In this document: in pieces, positions 6,573 through 12,648 of the stretch
How positions within the stretch are numbered: the first letter of the stretch is position 1
Layout of the letters: every line of letters begins with the position of its first letter
DNA from: JBNJEA01 sp051745395
GTDB lineage: Bacteria; Desulfobacterota; Desulfobacteria; Desulfobacterales; Desulfosalsimonadaceae
Assembly: GCA_051745395.1 (NCBI GenBank)
Contig: JBNJEA010000085.1
Coordinates: 1-13,694 of the forward strand
Direction of reading: 5' to 3'
DNA length: 13,694 nucleotides
Translations under genes and position numbers: made by a program
The notes under the pieces: model-generated
What the model saw: only the letters and a program-made list of their open reading frames with translations
Databases searched by the model: none
What the model was told of the DNA's origin: nothing

Positions 6573-7913
6573 TCAGAATTTGTACTGCCACTGGACAAGC
6601 GCGGCATCATCGGTTTTGCCCCAGTTGCCGGTCCAGTCATCGCCGTCGTCGCCGGAGGAAAAGACATAGTTGACCTGGATGCGGTTGTTCTGGAGGCTGC
6701 GGCGGGCGGACTTGCCGATTTCATCGACGTCTACACCAAGATCGGTCAAATAGAAATTGGCCCCGATATAGGTGTTGCCCAGATCGCTGTCCGTATCATC
6801 GGCCGGATCGGCTTCGGCCTGGTAGTGCTTGGCCACGACTTCGCATTTCGGGTGGAGCAGGTAGGCAAGGGTGGCGGTGATGGTGGCCTGGTTTTCGTCC
6901 TTGATGCCTTCAATATTGGTGCCATAGATATATTCGAGCTTCACATTCCACCGGCCGAGCAGGGAGTCGATGCCGGCATCAAAGGCCTCGAAATCTTCGG
7001 TTCCTTTGCCGCCGGCTTCTTCGCTGACTCCATAGGAGGCTTCAAAATGCAGGGGCTCGCCGTAGTCGAAATGGATCCGCGCGGCGTAGGCCAGGGCATC
7101 GCCCTTAACACGGTTATCAATTTCTGTTTTGTCTTTAACGATTTCGTCACCGTCGAGACTGTATTGCACATCTGTATATTGTAAGTTTTCATCCCGGATC
7201 ACCGACGCACTCCTTCCCGCCGGGTTAAACACTCCGATGTCGTAGCCAAATCCCTTTCCGGCATGCTCATGGCCCATTTCGGTGCCGTCGGTCAAACCTG
7301 TTCCGCAATCCTGGCAGAACCAGGAGCCCACCATGGATGCATGATCGTGATCAATGGGTTCTGCGGCATTTTCATTGCCAAATCCGATGAACCGACCGCT
7401 GAGCAAGGCGCCCATGCCCCGTTCGAGCACCATGCCCTTGTCGAGTTTGTTGCGCTCGACAATATCTAAATTCCAGCCCGCGGTGGTGTAGCCCATGCCG
7501 TGCGGGGTTTTGATCATCCCCAGCCGGAAAAAGGCGCTGTCGTTGAATCGATAGCCGATAAAGGCATCCTTGATCATTTCCGGCAGCCCGGCGCCTTTGT
7601 TGGTGTGGGATTGGTTGAAATCCAGAAAGAGTTTGCCGAACATCTTGCCGTAGTAGTACTTTGTGCCAAGCCGGATGCGCTGGGCGTCAAACCGCAGGCC
7701 GTCGTCGCTTGTATCCGTTCTTGCGGCTTCACCTTCCCCGTGGCGGGCTTCTAACTGCGAGAAGCCGAAAAATTTCAAGCGGGCTTGTTTTTCGCCGAGT
7801 GTGCGTTCGAACTTATACGATGCACCGGCGATGTTTGGAAACACAAATGCGGCCACTATCAACGCGGCGAGCACGGGAAACATGCGTTTTGACCACTGGA
7901 AACACAACCTCAT
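6573..7913 (-). CDS. Phosphate-selective porin O/P-like outer-membrane protein with a His/Cys-rich segment
   Basis: This is a predicted outer-membrane beta-barrel, 446 residues, with a signal peptide (hydrophobic 12-28, likely cleavage after AGA near 31). Many alternating amphipathic strands are visible, such as ARLKFFGFSQLEAR, RLGTKYYYGKMFGKLFLDFN and DAFIGYRFNDSAFFRLGMIKTPHG. It ends in QWQYKF, the C-terminal aromatic signal for barrel insertion. Strand style and the KTPHGMGY segment resemble the OprO/OprP-like porin family; the substrate is not proven by the sequence. Residues 188-217 contain DHDH (188-191), CxxC (C200, C203) and HEH (215-217), probably in an extracellular loop, which suggests metal binding. 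AAGGAGG sits just before the ATG. It converges on pst and shares a 338-bp divergent region with the His-rich small gene. A clear Pho box was not found upstream, so Pho control is not supported. Confidence 0.8.
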   Translation of the reverse strand: MRLCFQWSKRMFPVLAALIVAAFVFPNIAGASYKFERTLGEKQARLKFFGFSQLEARHGEGEAARTDTSDDGLRFDAQRIRLGTKYYYGKMFGKLFLDFNQSHTNKGAGLPEMIKDAFIGYRFNDSAFFRLGMIKTPHGMGYTTAGWNLDIVERNKLDKGMVLERGMGALLSGRFIGFGNENAAEPIDHDHASMVGSWFCQDCGTGLTDGTEMGHEHAGKGFGYDIGVFNPAGRSASVIRDENLQYTDVQYSLDGDEIVKDKTEIDNRVKGDALAYAARIHFDYGEPLHFEASYGVSEEAGGKGTEDFEAFDAGIDSLLGRWNVKLEYIYGTNIEGIKDENQATITATLAYLLHPKCEVVAKHYQAEADPADDTDSDLGNTYIGANFYLTDLGVDVDEIGKSARRSLQNNRIQVNYVFSSGDDGDDWTGNWGKTDDAALVQWQYKF

Positions 7914-8251
7914 GGACCCTCCTTTTGATCAATTGATTTCGGTAATGCCGTATTTCATAATAGAGCAGGATGATTTCTGCCAACTGTTTCTTTTAGAGAT
8001 TTGAACTGCCCCGGTCAATATTTTTTCCGGGGCGGTGCTGCATTGCCATGGTTTGATTTGCCAATGGGGCCCTGGTCGTAAAAAAGCAGACGCACCGACG
8101 TTTACACGGCTGACAGGGTTTGGGATGCCTTTCACCGAAAACGGCTTGCCCCGTTTCGTGTAAGGTATTATGGTGATAAACCGGTTTCGGAAAAGTAACT
8201 TTCCGGGGCGTTTTGGCGTTGAACCATCAGGAATTGAAGGAGGCAGTTGAA
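7914..8251. other. Divergent regulatory region between the porin and the His-rich protein
   Basis: This is 338 bp without a gene. It holds a perfect palindrome, ATCAATTGAT (7928-7937), next to the porin ribosome site. A possible porin promoter on the minus strand has TTGGCA (7983-7978) and TATTAT (7962-7957) with a 15-bp spacer. There is a hairpin at 8005-8036, and another (GAAAACGG/CCGTTTC type) near 8134-8159. A possible plus-strand promoter has TTGCCC (8146-8151) and TATGGT (8169-8174) with a 17-bp spacer. All promoter calls are weak matches. No Fur, Zur or NikR operator was recognised with confidence. Confidence 0.4.
8005..8036. other. GC-rich hairpin upstream of the porin
   Basis: ACTGCCCCGG and CCGGGGCGGT pair over 10 positions with one G-T pair around a 12-nt AT-rich loop (TCAATATTTTTT). 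It lies 90-120 bp upstream of the porin start and is not followed by a T-run on the minus strand, so it is not a standard terminator. It could be an operator or a structured leader element. Confidence 0.45.
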
Positions 8252-8536
8252 ATGACGAGCACACATAATCCGAATCAGGATCACCAACATCACCACGATC
8301 ATGATCCCGAGGCGGCCGGGGAAATGAGTTTCCGGCAAAAGCTTGAAAAACTGCTGGCCCACTGGATCAAGCACAACAAGGATCACTCGGGCAGTTATCG
8401 GCAATGGGCGGAAAAAGCCAAATCCGAGGACATGGAAGCCGTCGGGGAAATGCTCGACGATATTGCGGAAACCAGCGATAAAATCAATACCAAGCTGGAA
8501 AGGGCCCTGGCGCAGATCGAAGCGGATAAGGCGTGA
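8252..8536 (+). CDS. Small protein with His-rich N-terminus and helical domain
   Basis: This is a 94-residue predicted soluble protein with no signal peptide. I do not recognise a named function. The first 18 residues hold six histidines (H5, H11, H13-15, H17) in a DHQHHHDHD-type run, a likely Ni/Zn/Co/Cu-binding tail. Residues 25-94 are predicted to be all-helical and charged: FRQKLEKLLAHWIKHNKDHS, then YRQWAEKA, then MLDDIAETSDKINTKLERAL. Three more histidines (H37, H41, H45) lie one helical turn apart. The start was chosen because AAGGAGG (8237-8243) lies 8 nt before this ATG; the longer in-frame start at 8213 has no such site. It is divergent from the His/Cys-bearing porin, so a joint role in metal handling is possible but inferred. 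It ends 24 bp from the convergent radical SAM gene. Confidence 0.8.
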   Translation: MTSTHNPNQDHQHHHDHDPEAAGEMSFRQKLEKLLAHWIKHNKDHSGSYRQWAEKAKSEDMEAVGEMLDDIAETSDKINTKLERALAQIEADKA

Positions 8537-8560
8537 CCGGGTATTTGCAGAAGGGGCGTT

Positions 8561-9832
8561 TTACAGGCGTTGGATCAGATAAATGTAGGCCGGCAGCCGG
8601 CACAGGGTTTTAAACTCGTTGAACCGGGTTAAAAACCGCTCTTTTTCCCCGATTTCTTCAAGGGGGGACAAGTATATCGCGCCTTTGCTGTAGAAATGAT
8701 CCAGCCGGTCGCGGGTCAATGCCAGAATCGAGGGCAGGTGGGTGTCGGGCAGGTTTTCGCCGATCACGAAATTGGCACTGATTTCGATGTGCCTGAAATT
8801 CCGGTTGACTGCCAGCATGCGGTCGAAGGCCTGCCCGATTTTTTCCGGGGTCAGCGGTTTTTCGAGCCGGGCCAGGGTGTCGGCATCCGCCGATTCAAAC
8901 CCGAGGTTGATGTAGGTGTAAAACGGCAGCCGGTTTAACCGGTTAAAGAGGGTCTCATCGGCTTTTAACATGGAATCGACGCTGCCGAATAAAAACAGGC
9001 GGGGTTCTTTCATTACCGATTTTTCGATTTCAAGGATTTCATAGGCCCGCTCTGCGGCGAATTCGATATGCCTGCCCCCGGCGAAAAGCGCGTCGTGCTG
9101 TCCGAGAAAGACCGCATTATAATTGACAAGGTCCCGGTCATAAAAGGCGTTTAACTCTTTGAGCTGACCGATGATATTTTCGGCCGGCCGCCGGGAAAAT
9201 CCCCGCCCGGTTTTCACCCGGCAGAAGCCGCAGTTGTACAGGCAGCCGTCGGCAATATTTAGCGGGATTACGTCGTATTCCACGTGCCGGGCATCGGGCG
9301 GCAGCACGGAGACGGGGCCGCCGATAATGTCATGGAACCGCCGGGCCCGTTCGGCCAGTCGCTGCGGGGTCATGGCCAGCACGCGGCGGATAAAATCGCG
9401 GGCCGCAGCCGGCAGCGGGGTCGTGTCCATGTCCGCCAGTTTTTCGTGCAGGCGGTGCCAGGCCGCAAAAGCGGCCTTGACCGCATCGCTTTCAAAGCGG
9501 TCCCGGCCGAAAATGGCGTTGGTCTGGTAGGACAAACAGGGGATATAATACTCCCCGGTGTAATTGTGGGCCCCGGTGTAGCCGCCGGCGGAAAAATAGG
9601 CCCAGTCGTTGCCGGCGGTGCGCTTGAGCCACTCCGCGTTTTGCAGCCAGTCCCCGGTGCGGCCCTGTATGGTCTGTATCTCCCCGTTTAAAGTAAAGCC
9701 AAATACATGGCCCGGGGTCTTGATTTCCCCGTAACGGCCGTAGCGGATGGGGTAGCTGATCTTGATGTACTGATCGGCCCCCTGTTTTTCCGGGGTGATG
9801 ACGATGTTGTCGATTCGGCAGGATTCTGTCAT
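8561..9832 (-). CDS. Radical SAM protein (CX3CX2C), partner of the U32 gene
   Basis: This is a 423-residue predicted radical SAM enzyme that would use a [4Fe-4S] cluster to cleave S-adenosylmethionine. The cluster motif is GCLYNCGFC (C197, C201, C204). Later core elements include FLGQHDALFAG (about 242-252), LFLFGSVDSML (about 279-289) and YINLGFESAD (about 307-316, with E313). There is an unusual N-terminal region of about 185 residues without a B12-binding or TRAM domain that I can recognise, containing GHVFGFTLNGEIQTIQGRTGD and several aromatic-rich segments. The substrate is unknown. The gene begins 4 bp after the stop of the U32 gene, indicating one transcript and probably a shared pathway. 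No strong ribosome site lies before the ATG, consistent with coupling. It is not one of the common housekeeping radical SAM enzymes as far as I can tell. Confidence 0.82.
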   Translation of the reverse strand: MTESCRIDNIVITPEKQGADQYIKISYPIRYGRYGEIKTPGHVFGFTLNGEIQTIQGRTGDWLQNAEWLKRTAGNDWAYFSAGGYTGAHNYTGEYYIPCLSYQTNAIFGRDRFESDAVKAAFAAWHRLHEKLADMDTTPLPAAARDFIRRVLAMTPQRLAERARRFHDIIGGPVSVLPPDARHVEYDVIPLNIADGCLYNCGFCRVKTGRGFSRRPAENIIGQLKELNAFYDRDLVNYNAVFLGQHDALFAGGRHIEFAAERAYEILEIEKSVMKEPRLFLFGSVDSMLKADETLFNRLNRLPFYTYINLGFESADADTLARLEKPLTPEKIGQAFDRMLAVNRNFRHIEISANFVIGENLPDTHLPSILALTRDRLDHFYSKGAIYLSPLEEIGEKERFLTRFNEFKTLCRLPAYIYLIQRL

Positions 9833-9836
9833 GGGG

Positions 9837-11060
9837 TCAACTTCGCCGGATCACGTCTTTCGGCCCGGATGCGGCATCGGCTTCTGCCAGGTGCAGCGTC
9901 ACGCGGCAATTGGGCTGCGCCATTGGCAACTCGTCGCCGGCCGCACCGATGATCCGGGTGATGCGGTTTTGTCGGGGCGGGCCGGACGGCCCCTGGATTT
10001 CAATGGCTTCGGCCCGGCCGATGCGGTTTCGAATGTCAACGACGAGCCGGGCGTCATCGGGCCGGTCGACAATTTTGCCCACATAATGATGGCGGACCGC
10101 CTGTTTGGCGCTCTGGTAATTCGGTGCCAGGCTGTCGGCATCGTTGAAGTAAAATCCCGTCCCATATCCCCGGTAATTGATTTCATCAAGGGCTTTTTGC
10201 CAGCAGGGATTGACGGCGTAGTTGTCCGGATCGGCATAATAGGTGTCAATGGCCTGCCGGTAGGCGCAGACTGCGGCGGCGAGGTAGTTGACCCCTTTCA
10301 TTCGTCCCTCGATTTTCAAAGAATCAATGCCGGCATCGATCATTTCGGGAATATGGGCGATCATGCACAGGTCCTTTGCATTGAAGATATAGCTGCCGCG
10401 CTCGTCTTCGGCAATGGGCATGTACCGGCCGGGCCGCTTTTGTTCCACCACGTGGTATTGCCAGCGGCAGGGATGGGCGCATTCGCCCCGGTTGCTGTCG
10501 CGCCGGGCCATGAAACTGCTCAGCAGGCATCGGCCGGAATAGGAAATACACATCGAGCCGTGGGCAAAGGCTTCGATTTCCAGGGGGGTGGCCGTTGCGA
10601 TGGCCCCGATTTCCGAAAGCGTCAGTTCCCGGGCCGCGTTGATGCGCCGGGCGCCGAGGCCGGCCCAGAATTGGGCGCTCATCCGGCTGGTGGTATTGGC
10701 CTGGGTGCTGACGTGGAGCGGAATTTCCGGGATTACTTGGCGGGCGGTCATGAAAATGCCGGGATCGGCAACAATAATGGCATCCGGGCCGATGCGGCCC
10801 AGTGCTTTCAGGTAGTCGATAAGGGGTTGCTCTTCGGATACACGGGGAAAGACATTGCAGGCCACATAGGCAAAGACCCCGTGGCGTCGGGCATAGGCAA
10901 CGGCGTCGGCCATGTTTTCCAGTTCGAAGTTGCCGGAAAAATTGCGCAGGCTAAACGCCTTGCCCCCCATGTAGACGGCATCGGCCCCATAGTGGACGGC
11001 GACTTCGAGTTTTTCAAAATTTCCCGCCGGTGCGAGAAGTTCGATCCGGTCTCCGGTCAT
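9837..11060 (-). CDS. U32 family protein (TrhP/YegQ-like, annotated as peptidase U32)
   Basis: This is a 407-residue member of the U32 family. Several members (TrhP/YegQ, RlhA, UbiU/UbiV) act in oxygen-independent hydroxylation of RNA or ubiquinone rather than as proteases. It starts with the typical IELLAPAGNFEKLEVAVHYG. It has LHVSTQANTTSRMSAQFWAGLGARRINAARELTLSEI (split motif, about 115-151) and the signature AFAHGSMCISYSGRCLLSSF followed by RDSNRGECAHPCRWQY. Four cysteines (C171, C178, C194, C198) are placed as Fe-S ligands in this family. KDLCMIAHIPEMIDAGIDSLKIEGRMK matches the TrhP/YegQ group. Length is near the usual 400-450. The start is set by the conserved N-terminus; no clear Shine-Dalgarno is visible. 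It precedes the radical SAM gene by 4 bp. The exact target (tRNA, rRNA or other) cannot be told from sequence alone. Confidence 0.85.
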   Translation of the reverse strand: MTGDRIELLAPAGNFEKLEVAVHYGADAVYMGGKAFSLRNFSGNFELENMADAVAYARRHGVFAYVACNVFPRVSEEQPLIDYLKALGRIGPDAIIVADPGIFMTARQVIPEIPLHVSTQANTTSRMSAQFWAGLGARRINAARELTLSEIGAIATATPLEIEAFAHGSMCISYSGRCLLSSFMARRDSNRGECAHPCRWQYHVVEQKRPGRYMPIAEDERGSYIFNAKDLCMIAHIPEMIDAGIDSLKIEGRMKGVNYLAAAVCAYRQAIDTYYADPDNYAVNPCWQKALDEINYRGYGTGFYFNDADSLAPNYQSAKQAVRHHYVGKIVDRPDDARLVVDIRNRIGRAEAIEIQGPSGPPRQNRITRIIGAAGDELPMAQPNCRVTLHLAEADAASGPKDVIRRS

Positions 11061-11145
11061 CCAGCAATATCCGTATGTTGCGGTTGGTCAGCAGACAGGG
11101 GGTGATTTGATCCGGGCTGTTGGGCGGGATTATCCATACAACATG

Positions 11146-11183
11146 CCATTGCCGGGGTCAATACAGAAATGGCCCGGCAATGG
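11146..11183 (-). terminator. Stem-loop directly after the Mth938-like gene
   Basis: A perfect 11-bp stem, CCATTGCCGGG (11146-11156) and CCCGGCAATGG (11173-11183), has a 16-nt loop and begins at the base after the stop codon of the upstream gene on the minus strand. There is no T-run after it, so it is either a transcript-end stabiliser or an inefficient terminator. Confidence 0.5.
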
Positions 11184-11528
11184 TTAACAGGTCAGGTGAA
11201 AGCCGGCGGCTACCTTTTGGTTTTCTTTCACGCGGCGGTTGAATTCCTCCGCGGCCCGGGCGGTGGGCAGGGAGACGACCTCGATGCCCTTTTCCGCCAT
11301 CTGGTTGACAAGCGCCGGGTCAGGGCGCATTTGGCCCGGGTCGCCTTTGCCGAAGATGACCACATCGGGGCCGGCGGCCAGAATGTCGGCGACATCTTCG
11401 AACACCACATTGTGGCCACTTTTCCGCCACCAGTCGGGCATTACCGAATTATCAATGATTTTAATATCTTTTCGGTAGATCGTGCCGTCTATGGAGATAC
11501 TGCCGAAGGAGTAGCTTTCGATTTGCAT
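11184..11528 (-). CDS. Mth938-like (DUF498/AAMDC family) protein
   Basis: This is a 114-residue small cytosolic protein of the Mth938-like fold. The family (also including mitochondrial NDUFAF3 and human AAMDC) has no settled biochemical role in bacteria. Visible features are MQIESYSFGSISIDGTIYRKDI at the start, PDWWRKSGHNV (about 31-41) and the DVVIFGKGDPGQMRP loop (about 55-69), all typical of the family. I chose the ATG at 11528 because an AGGA lies about 9 nt upstream and family members begin at MxIxxYxFG. An in-frame ATG 13 codons earlier (11567) has no such support. The gene is between a possible DNA-binding protein and the U32 gene in the same direction; a stem-loop follows immediately, so it may be its own unit. 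Confidence 0.85.
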   Translation of the reverse strand: MQIESYSFGSISIDGTIYRKDIKIIDNSVMPDWWRKSGHNVVFEDVADILAAGPDVVIFGKGDPGQMRPDPALVNQMAEKGIEVVSLPTARAAEEFNRRVKENQKVAAGFHLTC

Positions 11529-11589
11529 CAATGCCGTTCCTGGTATTTTCCGGGGCTTTGCCGGCATCCGTGGCGCTTTACATGCAGGC

Positions 11590-12174
11590 CTATTCGCCCA
11601 TGCCGGAAAACCGGATATTTAGGTTGATGTTGAGGTTTAAGCCACCCTGCTCGGAAATTTCTTCCAGTACCCGGGCGAAAAGACTTTTAATGGCCTGGTC
11701 CGACATTTCGGTGGCCGAGGTGCGCGGCATCCGGGTCTGCTTGGCGGTTGCCGCGGCTGTCGCGGGCTTTCTGCCCCGCCGGGAGGCTGCGGCTTTCTGC
11801 GCCTGGACCTTGAGCCGGCTGGCCTTGACATGCTTTTTCAGTTCCGGCTGCTGTTCAATGGCCTGTTCCAGGGTGTAGCGGTTCTTGCCGGTTTTCCGGG
11901 TCAGGTCATAGAGATGTTCGGGATGTAGGTCAAAGGCCTCCGGTACCAGGTTGTAGGTATAGCCCTTGTGGGTTTTCTTTTTCTGGATAAAAAACCCGAG
12001 ATCGCACTTTTCGCTGTTGCTCAGTTTGGCGAGAATGCTGGCGATGTCCTGTATTTTCATTTCCTTGCCGGCCAGTTGCGATACCCGCTCGGTGATATCG
12101 GGCGATCGCAGGTTCTCCCCGGAGCGCAAGGCATCAATAATGTATTCACTGTTGGTTTTTTTGCTGCGTTCCAT
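11590..12174 (-). CDS. Unrecognised basic protein with winged-helix-like N-terminus and AT-hook-like linker
   Basis: This is a 194-residue protein that I cannot place in a named family. Residues about 8-75 form a helix-helix-helix-strand pattern (YIIDALRSG, SPDITERVSQLAG, IQDIASILAKL, then KTHKGYTYNLV), compatible with a winged-helix DNA-binding domain. Residues about 80-115 contain a charged helical segment (KTGKNRYTLEQAIEQQPELKKHV). Residues 117-150 are Ala/Lys/Arg-rich with SRRGRKPA (131-138), close to an AT-hook core. The C-terminus has a helix (AIKSLFARVLEEISE) and then an alternating strand, LNLNINLNIRFSGMGE, which suggests assembly into an oligomer. AAGGAGA lies 4 nt before the ATG. 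It faces a 474-bp AT-rich intergenic region, a likely site of action or autoregulation. Function is inferred, not known. Confidence 0.7.
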   Translation of the reverse strand: MERSKKTNSEYIIDALRSGENLRSPDITERVSQLAGKEMKIQDIASILAKLSNSEKCDLGFFIQKKKTHKGYTYNLVPEAFDLHPEHLYDLTRKTGKNRYTLEQAIEQQPELKKHVKASRLKVQAQKAAASRRGRKPATAAATAKQTRMPRTSATEMSDQAIKSLFARVLEEISEQGGLNLNINLNIRFSGMGE

Positions 12175-12283
12175 AACGTCTCCTTTGTTATATTTTGTAA
12201 TGGATCTATTCCAAATCCTTGATGGTACGGGAAAAGTGGTTTATCTATCGAAAATATAGAAGTAATCCAATATGTAATTTAAA

Positions 12284-12309
12284 ATTATTCTCTCCGTTAA
12301 GTTTGTCAA
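12284..12309 (-). promoter_or_regulatory. Candidate promoter of the basic DNA-binding-like protein
   Basis: The minus strand carries a perfect TTGACA (12309-12304) with AT-rich sequence AATAATTTTAAAT at a 16-bp distance. The predicted start would be near 12280, giving a leader of about 100 nt. The -10 match is poor, so this is tentative. Confidence 0.35.
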
Positions 12310-12532
12310 GTCGGTTATATTTTATTTACAAATATTTATATCTATTTTTCGGCATTGGGAATTGATCGGATTCTATTGTTGTTTCCTCTGTAGAGATAAG
12401 GTTAATCGTTATTTACAAGGCGCTCTTATTGATTTGCCTTTTAATCAAGCGCTGGCGGGCCGGTTTTCTGTAAAAGGCTATACTGGCGCCGGACAGGTTC
12501 GACAAGAAAAACGAACGTTCGCTCTTTTCATA

Positions 12533-12562
12533 TTGACAGGCATTCGGCAACAGCGTTATTTA
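12533..12562 (+). promoter_or_regulatory. Candidate promoter of the dehydratase gene
   Basis: A perfect TTGACA at 12533-12538 is followed after 17-18 bp by TTATTT/TATTTA. The predicted start is about 80 nt before the ATG at 12649. The -10 is weak. It lies just after the CGAACGTTCG palindrome, which could serve as an operator. Confidence 0.35.
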
Positions 12563-12648
12563 GAAAATAATCCGGTTTTTCTCTTTTTTTTTCACGGAAA
12601 TTTTGGCCCGGATGCATTCGGCCAATCAGCAGGGGCGGGGTGGCGCAC

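Larger units (their letters stand above)
12175..12648. other. AT-rich divergent intergenic region
   Basis: This is 474 bp without a supported gene. About 12240-12370 is strongly AT-rich, unlike the flanking genes. A consensus -35 TTGACA lies on the minus strand (12309-12304) with an AT-rich -10 candidate, TAATTT, 16 bp on, directed at the basic protein. A perfect palindrome, CGAACGTTCG, is at 12512-12521. A second TTGACA, on the plus strand at 12533-12538, has TTATTT/TATTTA 17-18 bp on and is directed at the dehydratase gene. A TTG-initiated frame from 12362 that ends in an ATGA overlap with the next gene has no ribosome site and was not called. Confidence 0.5.

Noticed and set aside
8100..8125. 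A Pho box upstream of the porin (CTGTCAG-like sequence on the minus strand)
   Set aside because: The second half-site is 9 bp, not 11 bp, away and the site is about 190 bp from the gene; this is not convincing.
8213..8251. A longer N-terminus for the His-rich small protein
   Set aside because: A strong AAGGAGG sits inside this stretch at the right distance from the downstream ATG at 8252, making the upstream start unlikely.
9795..11105. A 436-codon open frame on the plus strand opposite the U32 gene
   Set aside because: It is the antisense shadow of a strongly conserved U32 protein in GC-rich sequence; its translation has no family motifs and no ribosome site.
12512..12521. CGAACGTTCG as a LexA/SOS box
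   Set aside because: Known LexA boxes of the GAAC/GTTC type need a spacer between the half-sites; here they abut, and no SOS gene is nearby.
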